NCBI RefSeq assembly: GCF_004337695.1
Contig: NZ_SJXJ01000002.1
Location: 124,001-188,000, forward strand
Source: Tenacibaculum sp. M341
Lineage (GTDB): Bacteria; Bacteroidota; Bacteroidia; Flavobacteriales; Flavobacteriaceae
DNA length: 64,000 nucleotides
Reading direction: 5' to 3'
The translations under genes and the position numbers were made by a program. The notes under the pieces were generated by a model. It ran no database searches. It was not told the DNA's origin and was given only the letters and a program-made list of their open reading frames with translations. Position 1 is the first letter of the stretch. Each line of letters starts with the position of its first letter. Shown piece after piece: positions 9,414 to 17,523 of the stretch.

Positions 9414-10349
9414 TTATATGTTTTTTAGCATTTCTTTAGTCATTAACTCTAAATTATATTCATGTTGCCAATTCCAATCGTTTCTTGCATGACTATCATC
9501 AATAATTTGAGGCCAACTATTAGCAATGTCTTGTCTAAAGTCGGGTTTATAACTAATATTGAAATCAGGTATATGTTTTTTTATTTCAGAAGTAATTTCT
9601 TCAGGAGTAAAACTCATAGCAGTTAAATTGTATGAAGTTCTAATTTTTATAGAAGAGCTTTCTGCTTCCATAAGTTGTATAGTAGCGTTTATAGCATCAT
9701 TCATATACATCATAGGTAAACGCGTATTTTTATCTAAAAAACATTCATAGCTACCTTCTTGCTTAGCTTTAAAATATATGTCAACTGCATAATCAGTAGT
9801 TCCACCTCCAGGTTTAGTTTTCCAACTAATAATTCCAGGGTAACGAATACTTCTAACGTCTACTCCAAATTTTTCGTGGTAATAATTACACCAATGCTCA
9901 CCAGCAACTTTACTAATTCCGTAAACAGTTGAAGGTTCCATAATTGTTTTTTGAGGAGTATCTACTTTTGGTGAAGTATTTCCGAAAACAGCCATTGAAC
10001 TAGGCCAATACACTCTTTGAATATGTTTTTCTTTAGCAAGATCTAAAATGATTAACAAAGAAGTCATATTTAAATCCCATGCTTTTTGTGGTATTTTTTC
10101 AGCTGTAGCCGATAGCATTGCTGCCATTAAATAAACCTGAGAAACTTTATATTTTTGAACAACACTAAAAATTTGTTCTCTATTTGTAGCGTCAATAATT
10201 TCAAAAGGACCAGATTTAGTGAACTCATCACTTCCTTCTCTAATATCAGAAGCAATTACATTGTTTGTTCCATGAATTTCACGTAATTTTTGTGTAAGTT
10301 CTGTTCCTATTTGCCCACAAGCTCCAATAATTAAAATGGTCTCACTCAT
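9414..10349 (-). CDS. tdh: L-threonine 3-dehydrogenase, short-chain (epimerase-like) type
   Basis: This NAD-dependent enzyme of 311 residues oxidises L-threonine to 2-amino-3-ketobutyrate in the cytosol. The N-terminus carries the Rossmann nucleotide-binding motif GACGQIG (9-15). The catalytic YxxxK is Tyr143-Lys147 (VYGISK), with Ser117/Ser118 in WPSSMAVFG. The overall layout matches the extended SDR threonine dehydrogenase characterised from Flavobacterium frigidimaris and not the zinc-dependent E. coli Tdh. A UDP-glucose-4-epimerase-like sugar enzyme is the alternative, but the length and the PSSMAVFG context favour threonine dehydrogenase. A possible minus-strand -7 element TAACTTTG is at 10384-10377. 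Confidence 0.85.
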   Translation of the reverse strand: MSETILIIGACGQIGTELTQKLREIHGTNNVIASDIREGSDEFTKSGPFEIIDATNREQIFSVVQKYKVSQVYLMAAMLSATAEKIPQKAWDLNMTSLLIILDLAKEKHIQRVYWPSSMAVFGNTSPKVDTPQKTIMEPSTVYGISKVAGEHWCNYYHEKFGVDVRSIRYPGIISWKTKPGGGTTDYAVDIYFKAKQEGSYECFLDKNTRLPMMYMNDAINATIQLMEAESSSIKIRTSYNLTAMSFTPEEITSEIKKHIPDFNISYKPDFRQDIANSWPQIIDDSHARNDWNWQHEYNLELMTKEMLKNI

Positions 10350-10533
10350 TTTTAAGAATATATTTTATCAGGGCTGCAAAGTTAATAAAATTAAGAAATC
10401 GTAAAATTTATTTGTTATTTTTTAACTTTTGATAAAATTTGAGGTATTTGTGATGATTTTCAAGCTTTAACTTTTTATTTCTAAGGCACAACGTATAAAA
10501 AATGTATTTTAGCCACATAAAATAGTGTTGTAA

Positions 10534-11130
10534 ATGTTAAAATTAAAGCATTTTATTCTGTTGATGTTAGTTGTTTTTTTGAGTTGTAAAAAAGAAAATC
10601 AAGAAGAAAAAGAAACAACAGTAAAAACATCAAAAATGAGTACAACTAAAACTCATAAAAAAACAGTAGAGGTTTCGAGCTTGGCTCAGAAAGAAATAGA
10701 GAGTTGGAAAGAGTATAATGAGGTAAATGAAATGGTATCTCGTTATTATAATGTATCTCCTAATGACGCTTTAGACATGTCTTTGGAATTAAGTAATTTG
10801 ATTAAGATAATGAATGATAGTTTGAAGATTCAAGATTTAAAAGTTTCTGCATTAAAAGCTAGAGTAAATGTTTTTGAAAATGAAGTGCTACGTTTAGTTG
10901 ATATGAAATCGATTCCAGCAATAAAAGATCATGAAGTGAATAGTCAAGTAGATAAAATGCTGCTTGTTTTTAGTAGTTTTAATGAAAAGATAAATATGAT
11001 TTATAACAAGAAAAAGTTTGATGAGGAAATTGATTTAAATAACTTTTTTGAGTTAAAAGAAGAAGATAATAAAGACGATAAAAAGAATAAAAAAATAAAA
11101 CTTGATGACAAAATCAGACGTATGAAATAA
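10534..11130 (+). CDS. Putative lipoprotein, charged and helical
   Basis: The 198-residue product begins with a hydrophobic signal ending VFLSCKK. Cys18 is the likely lipidation site, so a periplasmic or outer-membrane-anchored location is inferred. After a Lys/Glu/Thr-rich linker (20-45) the remainder is predicted helical and ends in a highly charged Lys/Asp tail. No known domain is recognised. It stands alone between divergent tdh and the convergent protease gene. An inverted repeat overlaps its stop codon. Confidence 0.7.
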   Translation: MLKLKHFILLMLVVFLSCKKENQEEKETTVKTSKMSTTKTHKKTVEVSSLAQKEIESWKEYNEVNEMVSRYYNVSPNDALDMSLELSNLIKIMNDSLKIQDLKVSALKARVNVFENEVLRLVDMKSIPAIKDHEVNSQVDKMLLVFSSFNEKINMIYNKKKFDEEIDLNNFFELKEEDNKDDKKNKKIKLDDKIRRMK

Positions 11131-11143
11131 TACATCTGATTTT
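11110..11143 (+). terminator. Hairpin at the end of the lipoprotein gene
   Basis: A 14-bp stem with one mismatch (11110-11123 with 11130-11143) encloses the 6-nt loop GAAATA. The right arm ends in TTTT, and reading leftward the structure also ends in TTTT. It overlaps the TAA stop at 11128-11130 and lies between convergent genes, so it may act on both strands. Confidence 0.5.
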
Positions 11144-11156
11144 GAGAAGTTTATGT

Positions 11157-12731
11157 TTATTCTTGTTTAGATTTGTCTAATTCTAATACTTTCTGAATCA
11201 TTTTATCATCTATATGATTCAATCGGTATAATCCTTCATCGCTAAATAATTCTCTAGCAATAGCGGTTTTTAAAAGTTTCTTTAATCGTGTTTTAGTTCT
11301 CGCTGAAGCGTTAAAGTCTTTTATCTTATTGAAAAAGTTATCAGAAACATTATTATTGTTGTCAAAGTTTTGTACAAAATCATCTAGAGAGATTTCGTTT
11401 AATTTTTTTCTATTATTATCTACGTATTCAAAAGCGAAATTATTCAAATGTGAAAAATAGAAAGGAGAGATGTATTGAGATGTGTCTACAGGTACAAAAA
11501 CATCAGGAACAATACCACCACCACCATATACAATCTTTCCTTTTGGAGTTGTAAACTTCAAACTATCTATTGTTTTAATGCTATCCTTAGAAAATAGTTC
11601 GCCATTTCTATAACGGTTTTCAACTTCAGCACTGTAGTTTGTTGTTTCAGAAGTGTCATTTTCTTCTTTGTAAGGTTTTTGAATAGAACGACCAGTAGGA
11701 GTGTAGTAACGAGCAATAGTTAAACGAACCGCAGAGCCGTCACCTAAATCCATTTCTTCTTGTACTAAACCTTTACCAAAAGAACGTCTACCAATAATGT
11801 TTCCTTTGTCATTATCTTGTAATGCACCTGCAACTATTTCTGAAGCAGAAGCAGAGTTCTCGTCAATTAGAACATACAGTCCGCCTTTTTCAAAACTTCC
11901 TTTTTCGGTAGCATAAGATTTATTGATATCTCCACCGTTATTTTTTGTATAAACAATAAGCTTGTCGTCTTCTAAAAATTCATCTACTATTTTATTAGCA
12001 ATATGAATAAATCCACCACCATTTCCTCTTAAATCTAAAACTAAATCAGTCATACCTTTATCAAGTAAATCGTCTAAAGAAGATTTAAATTCTCTGTAGG
12101 TATTTTGGGCAAACCTATCTAATTTAATATAACCAACATTGTCATTTAACATGTAAGCTACATCTACACTTTTAATGTTTACTTTACCTCTTTTTACAAT
12201 TACATTAAATAAACTATCGTTAGACTTTCTGTATACTTGTAGATTAACTTCAGTTCCTGGTTGCCCTTTTAATGTTTTTAAAATATCGTTGCTTCGTAAT
12301 TTTTTGCCTACTAAAGTATCCTGATCAGCCATTAAAATTCTGTCGCCTGCAAGAATTCCTTTTCTAATACTAGGACCTCCTTTTATTGGTTGAATTACTG
12401 TTAGTGAATCTTCAATCATTCTAAACTGAACTCCAATTCCAACAAAGTTTCCTTGCATGCTTTCGGTAACAGCTTGTAAATTCTCTTTAGGAATATAAAC
12501 AGAGTGAGGATCTAGTTTCGTAAGCATTTGTGCAATAGCTCCATCTAATAACTTATCTGTATTAACTTCATCAACATAATCTTGTTGTATGAAATTAATC
12601 AAGCGTTTGATTTTTTGTTCGCTTGAAGAGTTTTTATTTAAAAAATTAGTTTGACCATTGAAAAATACTCCGATTAGAATACCGAAGCACACTGCAATAG
12701 CAAAAAATATAGGAAGATTATTTCTATTCAT
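11157..12731 (-). CDS. S41 carboxy-terminal processing protease
   Basis: This 524-residue periplasmic serine protease starts with a single N-terminal signal or membrane segment (about 5-25). A PDZ domain covers about 85-180 (GVQFRMIEDSL, GGPSIRKGILAGDRI), and the S41 catalytic domain about 195-375. The motif SASASE places the nucleophile at Ser295. The general-base Lys is Lys320 (GRRSFGKG), and the 25-residue spacing equals that in E. coli Prc. A C-terminal domain of about 120 residues follows. Its ATG overlaps the end of the dCMP deaminase gene by 8 bp, indicating co-transcription and translational coupling. Family members trim or degrade envelope proteins; the substrate here is unknown. Confidence 0.92.
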   Translation of the reverse strand: MNRNNLPIFFAIAVCFGILIGVFFNGQTNFLNKNSSSEQKIKRLINFIQQDYVDEVNTDKLLDGAIAQMLTKLDPHSVYIPKENLQAVTESMQGNFVGIGVQFRMIEDSLTVIQPIKGGPSIRKGILAGDRILMADQDTLVGKKLRSNDILKTLKGQPGTEVNLQVYRKSNDSLFNVIVKRGKVNIKSVDVAYMLNDNVGYIKLDRFAQNTYREFKSSLDDLLDKGMTDLVLDLRGNGGGFIHIANKIVDEFLEDDKLIVYTKNNGGDINKSYATEKGSFEKGGLYVLIDENSASASEIVAGALQDNDKGNIIGRRSFGKGLVQEEMDLGDGSAVRLTIARYYTPTGRSIQKPYKEENDTSETTNYSAEVENRYRNGELFSKDSIKTIDSLKFTTPKGKIVYGGGGIVPDVFVPVDTSQYISPFYFSHLNNFAFEYVDNNRKKLNEISLDDFVQNFDNNNNVSDNFFNKIKDFNASARTKTRLKKLLKTAIARELFSDEGLYRLNHIDDKMIQKVLELDKSKQE

Positions 12732-13158
12732 TAGGCAAATAAATCAGTTCAACACCCGCTTTTTCTAAAAATTTTAAACCAGAGATGTCTTTGTATTTAT
12801 TTGAATAAACTACTCTTTTAATTCCTGATTGATGAATTAATTTACTACAGTCCCTACAAGGAGAAAGTGTAATATAAAGTGTAGCGCCTTTGCATGATTG
12901 TGTGGAGTTGGCAACTTTTAAAATGGCATTAGCTTCAGCATGTAATACGTACCATTGTGTACGTCCATCTTCGTCTTCACAACAATTGTCAAAGCCTGTA
13001 GGTGTTCCGTTGTATCCATCAGAGATAATCATTCTGTCTTTTACAATAATAGCACCTACTTTTTTTCGTTCACAGTGTGATAGCTGTGCCCATTCCTCTG
13101 CTATTTTTAAATAAGCTTTGGCGTATTTTAATTCTTTTTTTGATAAAGTTAAAGACAT
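12724..13158 (-). CDS. Deoxycytidylate (dCMP) deaminase
   Basis: A 144-residue zinc enzyme converting dCMP to dUMP for thymidylate synthesis. The zinc ligands are visible: His73 in HAEANAI, with the proton-shuttle Glu75, and Cys101/Cys104 in SPCRDCSK. The N-terminal half has KVGAIIVKD and GYNGTPTGFDNCC, typical of the ComEB/dCMP deaminase family. The length is normal. It lies 57 bp downstream of hupE and overlaps the S41 protease gene. Confidence 0.93.
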   Translation of the reverse strand: MSLTLSKKELKYAKAYLKIAEEWAQLSHCERKKVGAIIVKDRMIISDGYNGTPTGFDNCCEDEDGRTQWYVLHAEANAILKVANSTQSCKGATLYITLSPCRDCSKLIHQSGIKRVVYSNKYKDISGLKFLEKAGVELIYLPNE

Positions 13159-13215
13159 AGTAAGGTAAAAAGAACAGCTAAAATAAAGAGAAAATACGGT
13201 TTTAGAAGTTAATTT

Positions 13216-13797
13216 TTACCAAAAAACACGATTCACCATCATTTGAGCAGCAAAACCAATTACAATAGCGGAAGCAACTAAAATCCAATCACGTCTATTT
13301 ACACCGAAAATAGATTGTGTTAAAGTGCCAACTATTAAAATTAAAAGCACAATGATTAATTGAGCAGCTTCTACACCCAAAGCAAATTCTAGTAAAGGAA
13401 TTAATTTGTCTTCGTGTCTGCCAATCATTCCTTTAAAGTAGTTAGAAAAACCTAATCCGTGAATCAAACCAAAGAATAAAGCGAAAAATAAATTCTGATT
13501 TTCTTTACCAACAGAAGCTTTTCTGGCAGTTAATATATTCATTAATCCAGTGATAAATATTGTCAAAGGAATTAAAAATTCAATAAGTTTAGGATTTATT
13601 TTAAGTATTCCATAAGCAGCTAATGCCAATGTAATAGAATGACCAATAGTAAATAAGGTAACTAGCCATAAAACTTTTTTCCATTGTTTAAATTCGTAAA
13701 CAACTGCTAATACAATTAAAAATAAAATATGGTCATAAGCTCTAATGTCAAGAACATGAAATAGTCCTGCTTTAAAGTATAAAACAAAATCGGTCAT
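13216..13797 (-). CDS. HupE/UreJ-family membrane protein
   Basis: This 193-residue integral membrane protein has about six hydrophobic segments. His-containing motifs typical of HupE/UreJ proteins are present: GLFHVLDIRAYDHILFL near the start, TIGHS, and GLIHGLGFSNYF in the middle. In other bacteria HupE imports nickel, and the family commonly accompanies hydrogenases or ureases. Neither enzyme is in this window, so metal specificity is not established. The gene starts 8 bp after the upstream Lrp-type regulator and precedes dCMP deaminase. Confidence 0.8.
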   Translation of the reverse strand: MTDFVLYFKAGLFHVLDIRAYDHILFLIVLAVVYEFKQWKKVLWLVTLFTIGHSITLALAAYGILKINPKLIEFLIPLTIFITGLMNILTARKASVGKENQNLFFALFFGLIHGLGFSNYFKGMIGRHEDKLIPLLEFALGVEAAQLIIVLLILIVGTLTQSIFGVNRRDWILVASAIVIGFAAQMMVNRVFW

Positions 13798-13805
13798 AAA
13801 ATGGG

Positions 13806-14267
13806 TTAAATTTTTATTTGTCTATCTATTTGTTGATCCAAAGATATAAATGTTTCTGTTCTTGACACACCTTTTATGTTTTGAATATCTTTATTTAACA
13901 GGTGCATTAAGTCTTGATTGTTTTTACACATTATTTTTATAAAAATGGCATAGTTACCAGTAGTATAATGGCTTTCTACAACTTCAGGAATGTCTTTAAG
14001 TCTTTTTATGGCGGAAGAATATAAACTGGCTGATTCTAAAAAGATACCAACAAAAGCAGTAGTTGTATAGCCAAGTGCCTTTGGATTTAGTACCATTTTA
14101 TAACCGTCAATCAAATTAGAATCATCTAATTTTCTTAATCTTTGATGAATAGCTGCTCCAGAAATTCCTACTTCTCTAGCAATACTTAAAATAGGAGTAC
14201 GAGCATCGTTCACTAAGCGTTTAATGATGATTTTATCAATACCATCAATTTTTAATTTTTTCGACAT
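13806..14267 (-). CDS. Lrp/AsnC-family transcriptional regulator
   Basis: A 153-residue regulator. An N-terminal winged helix-turn-helix (DGIDKIIIKRLVNDARTPIL, then EVGISGAAIHQRLRKL) is followed by the RAM ligand-binding domain (VGIFLESASLY, ESHYTTGNYAIFIKI). I choose the ATG at 14267 (MSKKLKIDG) rather than 14291, because the leader MCFDYFCY is not typical of the family. It is the first gene of a leftward cluster with hupE, dCMP deaminase and the S41 protease. Members sense amino acids or other small molecules; the ligand here is unknown. Confidence 0.9.
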   Translation of the reverse strand: MSKKLKIDGIDKIIIKRLVNDARTPILSIAREVGISGAAIHQRLRKLDDSNLIDGYKMVLNPKALGYTTTAFVGIFLESASLYSSAIKRLKDIPEVVESHYTTGNYAIFIKIMCKNNQDLMHLLNKDIQNIKGVSRTETFISLDQQIDRQIKI

Positions 14268-14376
14268 ATAACAAAAGTAATCAAAACACATATTTTATTT
14301 GTAAATAAAGTTTTAAGAATTCGATTACTCTAGCAATTTAAAAGACTGATGTGAGAAAGCTGAAAAATGAAGTTTT

Positions 14377-14393
14377 TTGTTTTTAAAAAACAA
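14377..14393. promoter_or_regulatory. Perfect palindrome upstream of umuC
   Basis: TTGTTTTT-A-AAAAACAA is an exact 8-bp inverted repeat with a 1-bp centre. It ends 3 bp before the -33 TTG of the proposed umuC promoter, a fitting position for a damage-response repressor operator. No repressor has been identified, and AT-rich sequence makes chance occurrence possible. Confidence 0.4.
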
Positions 14394-14396
14394 GAC

Positions 14397-14427
14397 TTGT
14401 ATAAAGTTGGTTTATTTTGTATTTTTG
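14397..14427 (+). promoter_or_regulatory. Promoter of umuCD
   Basis: The -33 TTG (14397-14399) is separated by 20 bp from the -7 element TATTTTTG (14420-14427), a good match to the Bacteroidetes housekeeping promoter. Only 6 bp separate the -7 box from the umuC ATG at 14434, so the transcript should be leaderless or nearly so. Confidence 0.55.
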
Positions 14428-14433
14428 CAAAGT

Positions 14434-15690
14434 ATGTTTGCGTTGGTTGATTGTAATAATTTTTATGCTTCTTGTGAACGGGTGTTTAATCCGAATTTGC
14501 AAAATATTCCTATTGCTGTTTTAAGTAATAATGATGGATGTGTTATTTCAAGAAGTGATGAAGCGAAAAAATTACAACTACCAATGGGAGCGCCCATTTT
14601 TAAGTGGGAGCACTACTGTAAGCAGCATGATATAAAGATAGTGTCGTCAAATTATCCTTTATATGGAGATATGAGTGATAGAGTGATGTCTATTTTAGGT
14701 CAGTTTACTCCAGATATCGAAATTTATTCCATAGATGAATCTTTTTTGAAATTTGAAGGTTTTGAAAATACAGACTTCAATGATTATGGGTTGAAGATTA
14801 AAGAAAGAGTGCTACGATGGACAGGAATTCCAACCTGTGTTGGTGTGGCACCTACAAAAGGGTTGAGTAAAGTAGCTAACAAAATTGCAAGAAAATTTTT
14901 AAAAGAAACCAAAGGAGTTTATGTGATAGATTCAGAAGAGAAAAGAATCAAAGCATTAAAATGGACTCCGATAGAAAAGGTTTGGGGAATAGGAAGAGGA
15001 CTTCAAAAAAAACTAAAAGCAGAAGGTTGTGAAAAAGCATACGATTTTACATTGTTGGACAGTGAGTATGTTAGGAAAAAATACTCCATTGTGGTTTGGA
15101 GGTTGCAACAAGATTTATTGGGTAAGCCTACTTTAGATTTAGATGCGTATCAAGATAAAAAAGCGATAGCAACTACTAGAAGTTTCGAGTATGCAAATTC
15201 TGATTTATCTTATATTAAAGAGCGTATAGCTACTTTTGCGGTAAATTGTGCAGAAAAACTTAGGAGACAGCGTAGTGGATGTCATATGATAATGGTAATG
15301 TTACGTGGAGATCGTTATAAGCAAGATTCAAGACATCAGAAAGTAAACAAAACGGTTATTTTACCACATCCTACAAATTCATCAATAATTATAAGTAAAG
15401 CAGCTGTAGAAGCAGTAAAAACGATTTTTAGACCTGGAGTAAAATATAAAAAAGCAGGTGTAATTGTAACAGGTTTAGTGCCAGAAGATAATTTTCAGTT
15501 AGATTTGTTTTCTGAAGAAGATCCAAAGCATAAATCTTTAATGAAGGTTATTGATGCTATGAATAACAGATATAAATCGAATAGTGTGAAGTTGGGAAGT
15601 CAAGATTTAGAGAGAACTTGGAAAATGAAACAAGAACGATTGACACCAAAATACACTACAAATATTAACGATATTATTGTGGTAAAATGA
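14434..15690 (+). CDS. umuC: Y-family translesion DNA polymerase UmuC
   Basis: The 418-residue catalytic subunit of DNA polymerase V-type translesion synthesis. The ATG at 14434 (MFALVDCNNFYASCERVF) fits the family; a start at 14377 would add a non-homologous leader and overlap the promoter. Active-site acidic residues are Asp6 and Asp101-Glu102 (IYSIDESF). The helix-hairpin-helix region (WTPIEKVWGIGRGLQKKL) and little-finger domain follow, with the UmuC-typical C-terminus (LGSQDLERTWKMKQERLTP). umuD follows with a 4-bp overlap, the reverse of the E. coli gene order. An upstream palindrome suggests damage-regulated expression. Confidence 0.93.
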   Translation: MFALVDCNNFYASCERVFNPNLQNIPIAVLSNNDGCVISRSDEAKKLQLPMGAPIFKWEHYCKQHDIKIVSSNYPLYGDMSDRVMSILGQFTPDIEIYSIDESFLKFEGFENTDFNDYGLKIKERVLRWTGIPTCVGVAPTKGLSKVANKIARKFLKETKGVYVIDSEEKRIKALKWTPIEKVWGIGRGLQKKLKAEGCEKAYDFTLLDSEYVRKKYSIVVWRLQQDLLGKPTLDLDAYQDKKAIATTRSFEYANSDLSYIKERIATFAVNCAEKLRRQRSGCHMIMVMLRGDRYKQDSRHQKVNKTVILPHPTNSSIIISKAAVEAVKTIFRPGVKYKKAGVIVTGLVPEDNFQLDLFSEEDPKHKSLMKVIDAMNNRYKSNSVKLGSQDLERTWKMKQERLTPKYTTNINDIIVVK

Positions 15691-16124
15691 AACAGTCATC
15701 TCAAAAACTAACTTTTTTCAATCCTAAAGATGTAAACGGCGAAGGTGCTATTTTTTTTGATACAGGAATTTCTGCTGGATTTCCATCTCCTGCGGATGAT
15801 TTTAAAGAAACAAGAATTTCATTAGATGAGGAGTTAATACAAAACAAAGAAGCTACTTTTTTTGCAAGAGTTAGTGGTCAATCTATGATAGGTGCAGGTT
15901 TAGATGATAAGGATTTATTAGTTATAGATCGAAGTATACCTCCTACAAATAATAAAATAGCGGTTTGTTTTTTAGATGGTGAATTTACTGTAAAACGACT
16001 TAGAGTAGAAGGGAAGGAAGTGTGGCTAAAGCCAGAGAATCCTGATTATCCTATTATAAAAATTACAGAAGAAAATAATTTTATCATTTGGGGGATTGTA
16101 ACGAATGTAATAAAAAAAGTATAG
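15687..16124 (+). CDS. umuD: UmuD-type S24 self-cleaving peptidase
   Basis: The 145-residue partner of UmuC, activated by RecA-stimulated self-cleavage. The likely cleavage site is Ala30-Gly31 (GISAGFPSP). The catalytic dyad is Ser66 (SGQSM) and Lys103 (FTVKRL), a spacing of 37 residues identical to E. coli UmuD. There is no N-terminal DNA-binding domain, so it is UmuD and not LexA. Its ATG overlaps the umuC TGA, so translation should be coupled. Confidence 0.9.
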   Translation: MKQSSQKLTFFNPKDVNGEGAIFFDTGISAGFPSPADDFKETRISLDEELIQNKEATFFARVSGQSMIGAGLDDKDLLVIDRSIPPTNNKIAVCFLDGEFTVKRLRVEGKEVWLKPENPDYPIIKITEENNFIIWGIVTNVIKKV

Positions 16125-16155
16125 TTTAAAGTCGATACTTGTAAACTATACTTTT
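16115..16155. terminator. Bidirectional terminator between umuD and susD
   Basis: A perfect 14-bp stem (16115-16128 with 16142-16155) with a 13-nt loop overlaps the umuD stop codon. Read leftward it ends in seven T residues, good for the SusCD transcript; rightward the run is only TTTT. Confidence 0.6.
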
Positions 16156-16181
16156 AAAAAGAGTTAAAAAATAATTTTTAA

Positions 16182-17513
16182 CTATTGGTTTTCAGCAAAA
16201 GGAGTGGGGAATGCTTCTATTGGGCTATCTCCAGCTCTATCTAAAGGAAGAAAGTTAGTGTCGTTTAAACGATTTGTTCTTCTTAAATCAATCCAGCGAT
16301 GTCCTTCACCAATTAAAGAATATCTTCTTTGATTTAAAACCTCTAATTCTAAATCATTATCAGTAATACCGCCTGTGTAGGCTCCAATTCCAGCTGCATT
16401 TCGTATAATATTTATCGCATTTACAGCTTCAGCATTGTTGGTTTCTATATTAGCTTCTGCATACATTAAAATCAACTCTTCGTTTCTAATTAAGTATACA
16501 GGGTCAGTATTGCTTTTGTAAAGAGTTATTTGGTGTGTACCAGTAAGACCATCTTCAGCAGCAGGAGCAGGTAAAGAGGTGTCAGGATCTATAAGTTCAG
16601 TAGCTTTGTTAGTTACTCTGTTATCACCAGTTTCGGCATCAGCTATCCAAGAATTGTGAACAGTAAAATTATTACCAGTTCTAATTACATAAAACAAGTT
16701 GTTGATAATATCATTTCCAGATAAACCAAAAATATGTGAAGGTCCTAAAAATAAGTCTCCGTTTAAATCTAAGAAAGATTGACCTAGTAAAGTTAAAACT
16801 TCAGCTTTGTTGTTTTGGTATAAAGCTACTCTTGCAGCAATAGCTCTATTAAATTGAATAAAAGAAGCTGTAGATTTAAAGTTGTTAAACCCATCACTCA
16901 AAGGAAAATCGAATTCAGCAGTACTATTTAATTCAGATACGGCATTGTCTAATAAATTTCTAATAGCAGAAAGTGCTTCTGTGTAATTAACAAAAGGACC
17001 AAGATTATCAGGATCATTGACGTCTATTCTTATTCCGTTTGTGTATTGACGGTTGGCAACCATTAATAAAGCGTAGGCTTTCATTGTGTTGGCATAACCG
17101 TAATACGATTGTTTGGTTGCGTCAGAAAAACCAGCATTAGAATTTTGCACGGCATTAATAAGTACATTAGCAGCTTTAACAACTCTGTACCAAGCAGTAT
17201 ATGATCTAGTAGTTAAAAAGCCATTATTGTCAAGAGGTCCTTTTAAAAGTTCTCCAGTATATCTAGGGTCAGCTCCTGTTAAATCATAGTATTCTCTACC
17301 TAGGTAGCTTACTGTTTCGTAGTGAAACTCTAAATCACTTCTAATAGCAGCTTCAAGTCCTACGGCTAAAGATTGAACATCAGCTTGAGAAGCTCCATTA
17401 GCAAAACTTTCTAGTGTAGGAGCGTTTAAGTTTGGTAATTCTTCCAAGTCGCAACTTGCCAAAAAAGTAGTAGCGAATAACAAGAATAACATTGATAATT
17501 TATTATTGAACAT
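16182..17513 (-). CDS. SusD/RagB-family outer-membrane lipoprotein
   Basis: The surface-exposed nutrient-binding partner of the adjacent SusC-type channel. I take the ATG at 17513 (443 residues), giving a lipoprotein signal ending FLASC with Cys21. The more upstream ATG at 17537 lies inside the susC gene. The body shows a SusD helical pattern (YTAWYRVVKAANVLINAV, YYGYANTMKAYALLMVANRQY) and the C-terminal ELILMYAEANIETN and RRYSLIGEGHRWIDLRRTNRL. At 443 residues it is on the short side. It begins 10 bp after the SusC stop. The substrate cannot be read from sequence, and no glycoside hydrolase or peptidase gene adjoins the pair. Confidence 0.92.
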   Translation of the reverse strand: MFNNKLSMLFLLFATTFLASCDLEELPNLNAPTLESFANGASQADVQSLAVGLEAAIRSDLEFHYETVSYLGREYYDLTGADPRYTGELLKGPLDNNGFLTTRSYTAWYRVVKAANVLINAVQNSNAGFSDATKQSYYGYANTMKAYALLMVANRQYTNGIRIDVNDPDNLGPFVNYTEALSAIRNLLDNAVSELNSTAEFDFPLSDGFNNFKSTASFIQFNRAIAARVALYQNNKAEVLTLLGQSFLDLNGDLFLGPSHIFGLSGNDIINNLFYVIRTGNNFTVHNSWIADAETGDNRVTNKATELIDPDTSLPAPAAEDGLTGTHQITLYKSNTDPVYLIRNEELILMYAEANIETNNAEAVNAINIIRNAAGIGAYTGGITDNDLELEVLNQRRYSLIGEGHRWIDLRRTNRLNDTNFLPLDRAGDSPIEAFPTPFAENQ

Positions 17514-17523
17514 AATCTTTTTT

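Noticed and set aside
15687..16124. LexA repressor instead of UmuD
   Set aside because: There is no N-terminal DNA-binding domain; the length, cleavage site and overlap with umuC fit UmuD.
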